A stretch of DNA of 64,000 bases, taken from positions 372,001 through 436,000 of the forward strand of contig NZ_JBIWDK010000002.1 of NCBI RefSeq assembly GCF_044761985.1, in the 5' to 3' direction. This DNA is from Peribacillus sp044761985. Lineage in GTDB: Bacteria; Bacillota; Bacilli; Bacillales; DSM-1321. Positions 17,922 to 27,216 of this stretch are shown here, piece after piece (the first letter of the stretch is position 1; every line of letters begins with the position of its first letter). Below the pieces are notes generated by a model. The model ran no database searches, was not told the origin of the DNA, and worked only from the letters and a program-made list of their open reading frames with translations. A program made the position numbers and the translations under genes.

Positions 17922-20117
17922 TTAATTAAGTTTTTTCACATCCGTGCCAAATACGGTTTTCACCACATTCTCAGCAGCTTTCCCATTATCCCATGCACAA
18001 TATTTTGCATAGAACTCATCATAAATATCTTGATACTCTACTTTCACTTGTTCGATATTCGTCACGGCATCAATGATTTCTTCCGTGTTTTTCACTAACG
18101 GGCCTGGCACCTCTGTTTCGATATCAATATAGAAGCCCCGCAATGTATCCCGATATTTCTCCAAATCATAAGTGAAGAACAAAATCGGCCGTTTCAGATT
18201 CGCATAATCGAAGAAAACGGAAGAATAGTCCGTGATCAATAGGTCGGAAATCAGGTAGAGTTCAGCAATGTCATCGTATTTCGAGAAGTTATAGACAAAC
18301 CCGTCCATGCCCTCCGTATCGATATCATCCGCGATAAAGTAATGCATACGCAGTAAGACCACATAGTCATCACCCAACTGCTCCCTCATTTTCTTAAGGT
18401 CCATCTTCAGGGCAAACTTGTATTTTCCCGGTTCATAAAACTCATCGTCACGCCAAGTCGGGGCGTAGAGAATCACCTTTTTATCCCGCGGAATATGAAG
18501 TCTTTCTTTTAAACTGGAGATATACTCTTCGTTATCATTCTGGTAGAGAATATCATTTCGCGGATAGCCGAATTCCAGCATATCTTTCTCATACTTAAAG
18601 GCGCTCCTGAAAATGTCAGACGAATACTGGTTGGGGGAGATCAAATAATCCCAACGTCTCGATTGATTAAAGAAATGCTTCTTATAATTCGGGTTCGCCG
18701 AATAGATATCATTCATATCAAATACCAGCTTCTTCAATGGTGTCCCGTGCCATGTCTGCAAATAGACATTGCCTTCACGCTTGTTCAATTTAAGCGGCAG
18801 ACGGGAATTGCTCACCCAATACTTAGCTGTCGCCAAATAATAGTAATAGGCCAAGCTGAACCGCTTCACCTGTTTCGCATTGCCAGGCAGTTCTTTCCCT
18901 GGTTCATTAAATATCCATACATATTCATAATCCAGGTTGTTCTTCACCATATATTCGTAGATATACTTCGGACTGTCCGAATAGTTTTTTCCTAGGAAAC
19001 TTTCAAATACAATCGTCTTTTCTTTTAATGGCTTGTTCATGAAGACAGAACGGTATAATTGAATGTACAACTTCTGTCTGCCTTTCACGGCACGTTTCGT
19101 ATTGCGCGCAAAATGGTGGAAGCCAATCAGTTTTTTATACGAATCGGTTTTTCTTTCCTGCAACAGCTTCAATTCTCGTTTGACCACGACATTCAGTTTC
19201 TTTGTCTTTGAAAGATCCACCTTTTCCACAGCCGTTGCCAGTTCATTGAATAATTCACCAATCCGGTTGTTATCAGAAAAGATCATGATGACCTGCTTGC
19301 GGTATATATTCAAAAATAGCCAATCCAAATAAGAAGAGACCCGTTCGTCGGTGCCATATAGATCTTGAAGATGATTATAGATCAGCAAAAAGTCCGAGAC
19401 CTTCTTCTCCCGATCCAACTGCATCAAAGCAGGGTTGGAAATGGGGTCATTACGCCGGCGCTTAAAGTAGTAACAGCGCGTCAGGAACGGGAAGGTATCC
19501 AATTTTTTGATGACTGGCGTAATGAAAGCTAAATCGGAATAGCAATCGACTTTCTCTGAAAAACGAAGCTGGTTCTTTTTGATGAAATCATGAGAAAAAA
19601 GGATATGCAGGGCAGACATCCCACGGAATGTCCGTTGGACCCCTCTACCCAAATGGACTTGAGCATCCTCTACCTTCTCTTCCCCTTCTTCGATTTCCAT
19701 GCCATCGTCCACTTCTTCGCCGACCATATTATCAATCTTGCTATCTTCCTTATTCTTCAAACGAATCCGCTTACCCGTAAGCATTTCATACTCGCCAATA
19801 TTCTCGACCAAACGGCCAATCGTTTCAAGCGCAATGAAATCATCACTATCAAGAAAATAGACAAAATCCCCCGTCGCCTGGTCCAAACCAAGATTCCGGG
19901 CTGCCCCTACACCTTTGCTCCCTTCATTATGGATACAAATGACCCGCTCATCCCGTCTCGCCACTTCATTCAGAATCGCAGTAGATTGGTCAGTCGACCC
20001 ATCATTAATCAATATAATTTCAAGATTCCTATACGTCTGATTCACTACAGAATCTAAACATTCCACTAAAAACTCTTCCGTATTATATACAGCAATTATG
20101 ACCGATACTTTTTTCAT
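17922..20117 (-). CDS. Fused GT2 glycosyltransferase and TagF-type CDP-glycerol glycerophosphotransferase
   Basis: The 731-aa cytosolic/peripheral enzyme has an N-terminal GT-A family 2 domain (about 1-230: VSVIIAVYNTEEFL, INDGSTDQS, GAARNLGLDQA, and YFLDSDDF with the DxD-type motif). A Lys/Arg-rich linker leads to a C-terminal glycerophosphotransferase domain (about 370-725: LQTWHGTPLKKL, APTWRDDEFYEPG, LLITDYSSVFFDYANLKRP). The second half polymerises glycerol- or ribitol-phosphate from CDP-activated donors, and the first adds a sugar. Together they suggest a glycosylated poly(polyol-phosphate) wall polymer. An unusual acidic insert (about 133-153) sits in the GT2 domain. No tag cluster surrounds it. 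It has no close operon partner. Confidence 0.85.
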   Translation of the reverse strand: MKKVSVIIAVYNTEEFLVECLDSVVNQTYRNLEIILINDGSTDQSTAILNEVARRDERVICIHNEGSKGVGAARNLGLDQATGDFVYFLDSDDFIALETIGRLVENIGEYEMLTGKRIRLKNKEDSKIDNMVGEEVDDGMEIEEGEEKVEDAQVHLGRGVQRTFRGMSALHILFSHDFIKKNQLRFSEKVDCYSDLAFITPVIKKLDTFPFLTRCYYFKRRRNDPISNPALMQLDREKKVSDFLLIYNHLQDLYGTDERVSSYLDWLFLNIYRKQVIMIFSDNNRIGELFNELATAVEKVDLSKTKKLNVVVKRELKLLQERKTDSYKKLIGFHHFARNTKRAVKGRQKLYIQLYRSVFMNKPLKEKTIVFESFLGKNYSDSPKYIYEYMVKNNLDYEYVWIFNEPGKELPGNAKQVKRFSLAYYYYLATAKYWVSNSRLPLKLNKREGNVYLQTWHGTPLKKLVFDMNDIYSANPNYKKHFFNQSRRWDYLISPNQYSSDIFRSAFKYEKDMLEFGYPRNDILYQNDNEEYISSLKERLHIPRDKKVILYAPTWRDDEFYEPGKYKFALKMDLKKMREQLGDDYVVLLRMHYFIADDIDTEGMDGFVYNFSKYDDIAELYLISDLLITDYSSVFFDYANLKRPILFFTYDLEKYRDTLRGFYIDIETEVPGPLVKNTEEIIDAVTNIEQVKVEYQDIYDEFYAKYCAWDNGKAAENVVKTVFGTDVKKLN

Positions 20118-20420
20118 TTTTTAAACCCCTTAGGTACACTTTTTTCCCTAAATTTAAATAGGTAGGTTCATTATACAATAAAATGAGATTTTGGGTTTCG
20201 GTGTGACAATATTTGGGTTTAAAAGAGTGAATGTTCTAGAAAATGTTTTCAATTCCTCACGCCATATTAGTGCTCTTTTTTATCTTTTTGAATATCAACA
20301 AAGGATACAATCCTATGTAATGCACTTTACCCTTCCCTATTTTTTCTTGTATTCTGTATCTCTCAAATACCTTTATCCTTAAACTCTAGAATGATTATGT
20401 AAATAATACTAAAATAGTTA

Positions 20421-20478
20421 TTTACACCCACCATATATAGTAGTACTATGTACTTATATTAATTGGTATTTTTACCAA
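20421..20478 (+). promoter_or_regulatory. Promoter plus inverted repeat ahead of the SH3-protein gene
   Basis: TTTACA (20421-20426), 17 bp, TACTAT (20444-20449). Downstream, TTGGTA-TTTT-TACCAA (20463-20478) runs straight into the GGAGG ribosome site, so a bound protein or folded RNA could block expression. The same core palindrome lies at 1994-2008. The rest of 20118-20420 holds nothing recognisable. Confidence 0.5.
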
Positions 20479-20488
20479 GGAGGAACAA

Positions 20489-21217
20489 ATGAAAACATAT
20501 AAATCATTAAAAATCTTTATTATACTCTCCTTATTTTTGGCTTCAGTATTTACACTCGCCCCTTGGTCAGAGGCACAAGCAACTAGTGGAAAAACGGCAT
20601 ACGTTGATATAAAATCAGGGTATTTAAATGTCAGAAGTGGTCCAGGCAATAGGTACAAGTCCATTGGAAAATTGTACAATAAAGATAAAATCAAAGTTAT
20701 TTCCGTAAAAAGTGGCTGGGCAAAATTCAACTACAAAGGGAAGTCACGCTACACCTCTAATGACTACTTACGCTACTATAAAACAATGTCAAAAAAAGAA
20801 GCTAAAAAGATCGCCGACAAGGCGATAAGATTACAGAATAGCCTTGATAAGGCTTATACCAAAAAACAGATTAAAGCCAAGTTATCACCATCCTTTACAG
20901 ATGCTTTTATTAATAAATTTATTAAATATGATTTTTGGGAATCTGGAAAAGATAAATCTGGAAACACACTCTATGCACCGATACCAACGGATTTTCCATA
21001 TTACTATATTATGTATGGATTCATTTGGGATGAAGCCAAAGCCTATGAAAGAGCTTACCCAGTGAAAGTCAAATACTATAAGAAAAAAGACAAAGAATAT
21101 TTATTGGTTTCTCAAAAATACTATCCAGATGATATGTACACAAACGTTGAGCAAAAAGTCTATTTCTCAAAATCTAGTTCGAAAGCAAAATGGAAAGTAT
21201 ACGATACACGCTGGTGA
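20489..21217 (+). CDS. Secreted protein with N-terminal SH3 domain
   Basis: The 242-aa protein has a signal peptide (about 1-32, hydrophobic core IIILSLFLASVF then AQA), a bacterial SH3 domain (about 35-92: LNVRSGPGNRYKSIG, GWAKFNYKGKSRYTSNDYL), and a C-terminal alpha/beta region (about 95-242) rich in Lys and Tyr that I do not recognise. SH3b domains usually bind peptidoglycan or cell-wall peptides, so a wall-associated location is likely. No peptidase or hydrolase motif is evident. The ATG is preceded by AAGGAGG 5 nt away. It has its own promoter and terminator. Confidence 0.8.
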   Translation: MKTYKSLKIFIILSLFLASVFTLAPWSEAQATSGKTAYVDIKSGYLNVRSGPGNRYKSIGKLYNKDKIKVISVKSGWAKFNYKGKSRYTSNDYLRYYKTMSKKEAKKIADKAIRLQNSLDKAYTKKQIKAKLSPSFTDAFINKFIKYDFWESGKDKSGNTLYAPIPTDFPYYYIMYGFIWDEAKAYERAYPVKVKYYKKKDKEYLLVSQKYYPDDMYTNVEQKVYFSKSSSKAKWKVYDTRW

Positions 21218-21278
21218 GTAATCTTTCAAATAACGGTTCCCCTTGTTAAGGACATTTTATAAAGACCTAAATAACTTA

Positions 21279-21316
21279 AAAAGATGATCCCTGTAATCAA
21301 CCGGGATCATCTTTTT
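21279..21316 (+). terminator. Terminator after the SH3-protein gene
   Basis: AAAGATGATCCC pairs with GGGATCATCTTT, followed by T. Confidence 0.85.
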
Positions 21317-21458
21317 GTATTTATTGGTAACTATAGTTATATAGCTTTAAGTTTTTTGTTTATAAAACCTTCAATTAGAGATGAAATGACACCTCTTTTT
21401 AATACCAAAGTTGATTATGTTTGTACAACTACTTTCTAATTAGAAAAGAAATTTAATT

Positions 21459-21477
21459 CATAGCAATCATTGCTATG
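21459..21477. repeat. Short perfect palindrome in a gene-free stretch
   Basis: CATAGCAAT-C-ATTGCTATG, nine-base arms around one base. It lies in the 485-bp gap 21218-21702, which otherwise holds two terminators and AT-rich DNA. No role can be assigned. Confidence 0.35.
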
Positions 21478-21540
21478 TAGTCTTTGCATAATGCTGTTCA
21501 TCAGCTTGCTTCTTTTTTGTTTGGCTCGGTCCTTACAAAA

Positions 21541-21584
21541 AAAAAGAAAAGCCCTGCAGAGATTTTCTCTCCACAGAGCTTTTC
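21541..21584 (-). terminator. Terminator of S-layer gene 1
   Basis: On the minus strand AAAGCTCTGTGGAGA and TCTCTGCAGGGCTTTT form a long stem followed by TTTTTTT, about 120 nt past the stop. The S-layer gene 2 terminator at 27110-27150 has a related sequence. Confidence 0.75.
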
Positions 21585-21702
21585 AAAGGCCCAGAAATAG
21601 AAGCAAACTAAAACTCTCCATTTCCGTGGTGACACAGGTACCATCCTCTTATTTCATCAATTACTGAGCAACAGTTACTGATCAGCAGTATCATTATTTA
21701 GA

Positions 21703-24654
21703 TTAGTTAGAAACCGCAGTATCTGAGAATACTACACCGTTATGCTTAGCATCTGTCAAATCGATAGTAGAAGCAGCTTTTACAACTAGTCCTGAAGTAG
21801 AAGTAACAGGTGTTGTAAGTGTAATAACAACTTTAGATGTGTCAGTATCTAGAGCACTAGTAGAAGCCACTTTTGTACCATTTTGGTATACATCAAAGTC
21901 ATTTCCAACAGAAGTGTCAAGTAAATCTTCATCAAAATCTACTACAATTGTATTAGTAGCAGTTAACTTAACAGCCGTTGAAGATTCCAATTTAGGAGCT
22001 ACGTTCTCATCAAAAGATTTGATTGCAGTGTAATTATTCATAGCTGTGAAGCTATCAGCAAAACCTTTTACATTTTTAACTGTTACTTGACGTACGCCTT
22101 CATGACTGATTGTTCCAGCAGCAATCGATAATTCTACAGTTGCTCCTGAACCAGTGTTAGTTACCACTTTTGCACTTTCAATAGTAGCACCTTCAATTGA
22201 GTAGTTAGATGCAGTTTGAGCAGATGCTACATCTACTTTATTTGCAAATGAAACTACTACAACACCTGGTTTACCAGTTTTAGAAGCTACACTTGTTGGT
22301 GCAGGTAATTTAAGTGTAGATGTGTTTATAGTAAATGCTGTTTCTTTTTTCGCATTTGCATTCCCGAAAGAATCTTTAGCAATACCAGCAGATACTTCTA
22401 CATTATAAGTTCCAGGAGCCAGTGTATATGCTGCACCAGCATTTTTTAAAGTAGATAAGTCAATTTTAACGGATTTTGATTTAGTTGCAGTCAATGATGC
22501 ATTATGGAATGTTGGTGCATCAAATGCTAAAGTTGGAATTACATCTAAATCGCCGTTTGGTTTAGAAACAGTACCAGTCAATGTACCAGCAGCTAGGTCA
22601 GCTAAAGTAACTTCCTCATCAAAGTTAACAACTAGGTAATCAACGCCACTAATTTCTGTTAATGAAGTTGATGTAACAGTTGGAGCTGTTCTTTCAATTG
22701 AGAAATCAACAATTTTAGTAACAGGTGTAGTTATAGCACCCGCTGTATTGTAAGCATCCCATGATGTAATTGATACGTCCTTAAGACCTGATAAAGCTTG
22801 TTCACCAGCTGTTAAAGTAACTTCATACACTTTAGCATCTGCTGTAACAGTTGCTGTAGTAGGAGTACCACCATCAATAGTAACAGACGGTGCAGTTTGT
22901 AACTCTTTATCAAAAGCTACTTCAAGTTTAGTTGCAGATACACGTTTTACAGATGTAATTGCAGCTTGAGCTTTAACTGTCACATCTTTAGTAACTGATA
23001 CAGATACTGGATTTGGTGATACTAGGTTTCCAGCCTCATCTTTTAAACCTACAAAGTTAAGGTTAATTGCTTTGTTAGCGTCCGCCACATCGATATCAGA
23101 AAGATTAACCTGAATCACATTACGTTTAGTAGCATGATTTGAGAAATCGGCATCTGTAAAGCCGGCAATTGTTGCTGCATTTAATTCAGTTCCATCAGCA
23201 CGTTTTACACTTGTTAAGCTGAAATCTGTATCAATTGTAGCAACTGGTTCGCTGAATTCAAGGTAAGCTATAGTGCCAGCAGCATTGTAAGTTAAACCTT
23301 TAAAAGTTGGACGTGTAGTATCTTTAGCAACTACTGTACCTTCATATTTAGTGAAGTACGAACCATCTTTTGTAGTCTTAACAGTATTTTTAGCAATTTC
23401 AACTGTATACGTTCCTTTAAATTCCTTGCCTGCCGCTGTAGTTAATGTTAAAGATTTACCATCAGTAGATAGTTCAGCTTTAAGTGTTCCAGGAGTTGTA
23501 GCTCTAACACCATCAACAGTTTCAGCTGTCAATGTAATGTTTTTAAGGTTGCCAGAAGCATCTATTACATCTGACTCAAGAACTGGTTTGTTAAATTCAA
23601 CTTCAATTTGTGAAGCGTTAATCGCACTTACATTCTTAACCTTTGGAGTTTGGTTAGAAGTGATTTCTTTATTTAACTCCGTTTTCACGCCATAAACAGT
23701 TGATTCAACTGCAACTTTGTTTGATCCTTCTTCTAGTTTAAGAGTATAAGATCCGTTTTCGTTAGCTGCTACTGCTTTTCCATTAAGTGTTACTTTAATG
23801 TCAGAGCCTTTTGTAGCTTTAACAGTGATTGTTTTTGTTTCTTCTTCAGTTGTTTCTCCGTCGGTGATACCTTCGATTGCGACTGTAGCCTTAACAGCCT
23901 TTTCGAATGCAGTGTTGTTTTTCTCAACTGCTTTTGTGATGTTTTCAGCTAATTTAGTGTCTAATTTTGCAATTTTAGCTGTTTGATCTTTCACACTTTG
24001 AATTGTTTCGTATGCAGCTTCAAGGTCTTTTTCGATAAGATCTTTTTGTTCAATGTCTTTGTAAGCATTGTAAACTTTCATTTCATCGTTTACAGAGTCA
24101 GCTAGTTTGTGAGCTGGTTCAGCATATTTTTCTTTTAAAAGATTACGAGCATCCGGTCCGTAGATTTTGTCTACTTTTGCTTCGAATCCTTTAATTGCAT
24201 CGTTATATGCTTTTTGTGCAGCTAAAACAGTTTTTTGTTTTCCGCCTTCAACAGCTTCAATGAATGCATTTTTAGCTGGGTTAAGGTTTGTGTTAACAGC
24301 TGCTAAGTATGCTTCAGCGCGTTCAAGGAAGTATTTTTTCTCATTTAATGTTTTCGTGTAAGCAGCTTGTTTCGTTTTGCTTCCGCCGTTTTTAGCAATT
24401 TCTTTTGTTGCTGCAGCATAGTAATCATTAGCCAATTTCACTTGGTTTCTGATTGTTCCAGTTGCAGGAAGCTTGCCTTCGTTCTTAGCTGCTTTATGGT
24501 ACGTATCATACGCTTTTGCCATTTGGTTCGTTGCTTTTGTAATGGCTTTGTCAACTGAGCTCGTTGCTGCCTCTGATTGTGTTGGTGCTACTGCTACGAA
24601 TGCTGAAGCGGCAATTGCTGCTGCTGTTGTAATTTTGATTGCTTGTTTTTTCAT
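21703..24654 (-). CDS. SbsC-like S-layer protein, paralogue 1
   Basis: The 983-aa secreted protein has a signal peptide (about 1-29, AIAASAFVAVAPTQSEAA) that closely matches Geobacillus stearothermophilus SbsC as I remember it. Next is an all-helical N-terminal region (about 31-260, with IYGPDARNLL and DSVNDEMKVYNAYK) like the SbsC domain that binds secondary cell-wall polymer. A series of Ig-like/S-layer beta domains follows (about 265-983, with repeated IEVEFNKPV, AYLEFSEPV, VVNFDEEV, VVDFDEDL motifs). No SLH domain or LPXTG is present. It assembles into or decorates the surface lattice. Its export by SecA2/SlaP is inference. The leader is long (see promoter at 24933-24960). Confidence 0.85.
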   Translation of the reverse strand: MKKQAIKITTAAAIAASAFVAVAPTQSEAATSSVDKAITKATNQMAKAYDTYHKAAKNEGKLPATGTIRNQVKLANDYYAAATKEIAKNGGSKTKQAAYTKTLNEKKYFLERAEAYLAAVNTNLNPAKNAFIEAVEGGKQKTVLAAQKAYNDAIKGFEAKVDKIYGPDARNLLKEKYAEPAHKLADSVNDEMKVYNAYKDIEQKDLIEKDLEAAYETIQSVKDQTAKIAKLDTKLAENITKAVEKNNTAFEKAVKATVAIEGITDGETTEEETKTITVKATKGSDIKVTLNGKAVAANENGSYTLKLEEGSNKVAVESTVYGVKTELNKEITSNQTPKVKNVSAINASQIEVEFNKPVLESDVIDASGNLKNITLTAETVDGVRATTPGTLKAELSTDGKSLTLTTAAGKEFKGTYTVEIAKNTVKTTKDGSYFTKYEGTVVAKDTTRPTFKGLTYNAAGTIAYLEFSEPVATIDTDFSLTSVKRADGTELNAATIAGFTDADFSNHATKRNVIQVNLSDIDVADANKAINLNFVGLKDEAGNLVSPNPVSVSVTKDVTVKAQAAITSVKRVSATKLEVAFDKELQTAPSVTIDGGTPTTATVTADAKVYEVTLTAGEQALSGLKDVSITSWDAYNTAGAITTPVTKIVDFSIERTAPTVTSTSLTEISGVDYLVVNFDEEVTLADLAAGTLTGTVSKPNGDLDVIPTLAFDAPTFHNASLTATKSKSVKIDLSTLKNAGAAYTLAPGTYNVEVSAGIAKDSFGNANAKKETAFTINTSTLKLPAPTSVASKTGKPGVVVVSFANKVDVASAQTASNYSIEGATIESAKVVTNTGSGATVELSIAAGTISHEGVRQVTVKNVKGFADSFTAMNNYTAIKSFDENVAPKLESSTAVKLTATNTIVVDFDEDLLDTSVGNDFDVYQNGTKVASTSALDTDTSKVVITLTTPVTSTSGLVVKAASTIDLTDAKHNGVVFSDTAVSN

Positions 24655-24960
24655 GTTATTAATGTTTCCCCTTTCGGAATCATAGATTGTAGTAGGTTGT
24701 TTAGTTGTTAAAACTATATAAGTGCGATCAGTAAAATTAGATTGTTAGAATCGAATGGGCATCCGTACAGGATGGTTACCAGAACACTCTACTGATACAT
24801 CGGTCATAAGTAATTTGCTATATATACTATCTTGGAATAGGAAATAAGTCCTATAAACTTCCGTATATTCGCATAGAGCCTCCATGCCCATATATTAGAA
24901 TTTATCTTCCTCCTTTATCCTTTTGTAGCTTCATTATACATTAAAATTAGAATTTGTAAC
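24655..24960 (-). promoter_or_regulatory. S-layer gene 1 promoter (24933-24960) and ~280-nt structured leader
   Basis: On the minus strand GTTACA (24955-24960), 16 bp, TATAAT (24933-24938). The transcript would carry about 280 nt before the ATG. The leader contains hairpins (GCATGGAG/CTCTATGC; CATCC-GTACA-GGATG) and a 48-codon frame lacking a well-spaced ribosome site. Long stable leaders are typical of abundant S-layer mRNAs. Confidence 0.5.
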
Positions 24961-25794
24961 CATTTTTTTAGCTTTTTTTGATTTTAAGTAACATAAATTG
25001 AATTAATTACCTTATCAATTACCATTTTTTATTTATTTTTCTAGTATAATACAATGGTAAAACAAGTAACTTATTAAGGTCTAAGGGAAGGTGTCTTTTG
25101 GTTATTTGAAAGTTAAAAAAACCTGTGTAGTCCTTAAGACTCCGGTCATTTTTACAACCTAGAGTAATAGATAAGCCACCATCGAAGTAGAACAAACGCT
25201 CGCTAATTTTTCATCTGCTTATTCATCTGTTTAATCTTAGACATTATTCTGTAACATTTACGGTAGTTTTCTATAAAAGATTTCATAATGAAAGAGTCAT
25301 TTCCTATACAAATAAATAAATCATTCTACTTTTTTATATAGAGTTTTCATTACCACTGTTACATTTTAAATCTACCCACCCCATCTCCATTAAGTAATTG
25401 AGCACTAGTTACAAATGTGTAAATATTATCCACCATTACAGTTACTTCCCCATTGATTCCCAAGTTAAAACATCATTTAATATAAATTATAAAATACCTA
25501 AGATAAATCAAACATATTTGCAAGAAAATAGTAATAATATTTTATAACCAAATTATTAACCTTTTTCCAAATTTTTATTATAAAGGTATACTTTAATTAC
25601 CACTATATACATTTATATACATTTTTTATAATTAAATATTTTTTGTAATTATCATGTATGTTTTTGTCCTAATTCAAAACATATAAAATTCGTAATAGAG
25701 TTACTTCTTCCTCTTTTTGTGATTCATCAGCACTCTTTTCCCGTAGAAACTGTTGAAATGATTGGACCAGTTCACTATACGCATTTTCTCCTAA

Positions 25795-25836
25795 TGAAAA
25801 AGAGCCATGAATGCTTGATTTGCATCCATGACTCTT
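25795..25836 (-). terminator. Terminator after the 22-codon gene
   Basis: On the minus strand GAGTCATGGATGC and GCATTCATGGCTC form a stem with a 7-nt loop followed by TTTTTCATT. It lies 59 nt past the stop of the small frame. Confidence 0.65.
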
Positions 25837-25894
25837 AGATTTTACTACTATCGATGATCAGACAATTTTTCATTAATGAGCACCTATTTCTTCT

Positions 25895-25963
25895 TTATTT
25901 ATCTTTAGTTAATTCTCGCACTACCTCCGCAACGAACACGGGAACGATAATTTTCAACCACAT
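25895..25963 (-). CDS. Possible 22-aa amphipathic/hydrophobic peptide
   Basis: A 22-codon frame starts MWLKIIVPVFVAEVV and ends in a charged RELTKDK tail. It has a GGGGGTAAGG ribosome site 4-5 nt upstream and a strong terminator downstream, so it looks like a complete tiny transcription unit or the end of one. A hydrophobic helix with a charged tail could be a membrane peptide, a type I toxin or a small regulatory protein. I do not recognise it. It lies 100 nt downstream of a broken gene (26063-26357) in a region of decayed DNA, so it may be a relic. Confidence 0.4.
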   Translation of the reverse strand: MWLKIIVPVFVAEVVRELTKDK

Positions 25964-26062
25964 TTACCTTACCCCCTTTCAGTATGTCGTGAGTTTTAAT
26001 CAATCAAAATAAGCTCATTTATATGGGAATGATTGATTTATCTTTTAGCATTCCAAGCAATA

Positions 26063-26357
26063 TTATTTTTGTAGCGAGTTCCCATAACTTATGTCGTGAA
26101 CTTGTTCCAAAGATTCTACCAAACGCTCCAGATAGTCGATGTAATTTTGGACAATCTCTCTTTGGTGGATATTATTTATACAAGATATAGATCGTTCAAT
26201 CTGTCCTTTATCAATTTCAATGAACGCCTCATTCGTCTAACAACTCTAAATTACTTCTTCTTTTAGTTAGCACTTGATCCTCGTAAAAACCCGTTGCTTT
26301 TATTCACTCTCCGATAAGTCTTTTCACCATTTCTACGGATTTATGAAAGATACTCAT
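26063..26357 (-). pseudogene. Degraded small gene (one nonsense codon, one frameshift)
   Basis: An ATG at 26357 with a perfect AGGAGG ribosome site opens MSIFHKSVEMVKRLIGE, then meets TGA. The same frame continues KATGFYEDQVLTKRRSNLE until a second stop. A +1 shift there restores a charged helical frame (EIDKGQIERSISCINNIHQ, then IDYLERLVESLEQVHDI) to TAA at 26063. Together this is about 97 residues, most simply read as one former ORF. The family is not recognised. Confidence 0.55.
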
Positions 26358-26666
26358 GTTAATTTTCCTCCTGTGTTTTGTTAGTAAATACCTGCTTACC
26401 GTTTAGCAGTATAACCTGCAACAACTATTTTCTAGATTCTGGATTCACACCAATCATACCTAGCCATTCATTTTCTTCTGGTTCATAAGCCAAAGTATCA
26501 TAAAACAATGGATTAGATTAGGTAATTCAGTAAGAATTTCAGCTTTTATTAACAGTCCTCTATTCCTGATGATAGAGTTCATACGCTTAGGCACTTATTT
26601 CATTTGATTCAACTAGTAGACCAAATTCATGTAGAAGAGTCTTACAAAACCAGTTCCTCCCTCTGG
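26358..26666 (-). other. Decayed coding remnants
   Basis: No intact gene. On the minus strand 26432-26505 reads FYDTLAYEPEENEWLGMIGV and ends in a stop after SRK; further upstream a frame broken by several stops contains AYELYHQE. The protein-like composition suggests the relic of a gene between the two pseudogenes, not random DNA. Confidence 0.35.
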
Positions 26667-26926
26667 TCATGACAGATAACCCTTTTTTCCAAGAGAAATA
26701 TACCACCTATTCTCAGTGATGAGATGATCTAATAAGTAAATGCCTATGATTTTCCCTGCTTCTCTCAGCCTCTTAGTTACTTCTCTATCTAAACCTCCAT
26801 AAACTCTTTTGCAAGTTCATACGCATCCGATAGAGCAGATATCCTTCGATTTCTATACAATATGCTAAATTCCTTTACAAACTTGACCCGAACAATGTCT
26901 ATTCGTTTAGCTGGCTGTATCCTCAT
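26667..26926 (-). pseudogene. RadC/YkfG-family pseudogene with JAMM core deleted
   Basis: From the ATG at 26926 (GGAGG, 7-9 nt upstream) the frame gives PAKRIDIVRVKFVKEFSILY and SDAYELAKEFMEV and then stops. In the next frame, immediately after, it continues DREVTKRLREAGKIIGIYLL, DHLITENRWYISLGKKGYLS, stop. These are the N- and C-terminal parts of a mobile-element type RadC (MPN/JAMM) protein. About 70 residues between them, holding the catalytic HxHPSG-type motif, are missing, so the junction is a deletion with a frameshift. A second in-frame ATG at 26986 also has a good ribosome site. Confidence 0.75.
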
Positions 26927-27109
26927 TGCCACTCCTCCTTCTAAAATCTCTGATTGGTTAATTGGCTGCATACCATAAACTCTCATATACTTCCTCCTCA
27001 ATAAAAATAGCCCTAACTCCATGAAAGAGTTAGGATTTGGTAGATTATATTACATACACTTCACTTATATAATATAAGTTTATCTTTCTACTTGATTCGG
27101 TTCTAATGA

Positions 27110-27150
27110 AAATGAAAAGCCCCATAGAGATTTTGATCTCTACAGGGCCC
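27110..27150 (-). terminator. Terminator of S-layer gene 2
   Basis: On the minus strand GCCCTGTAGAGAT and ATCTCTATGGGGC form a hairpin followed by TTTTCATTTTCATT, about 67 nt past the stop. Confidence 0.75.
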
Positions 27151-27216
27151 ATTTAGATGCCATTATTAGTTTACGAATTGGTTACTAGCACCCTTATGTT
27201 TATAACTAACAAACTA

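Noticed and set aside
25040..25240. Possible riboswitch or T-box upstream of S-layer gene 1
   Set aside because: Only an imperfect AGTCCTTAAGACT palindrome is seen; no conserved riboswitch motif could be matched.
24961..25240. Open frame GGLSITLGCKNDRSLKDY on the minus strand
   Set aside because: It lacks a start or ribosome site and shows no recognisable domain; too short to call even a relic.
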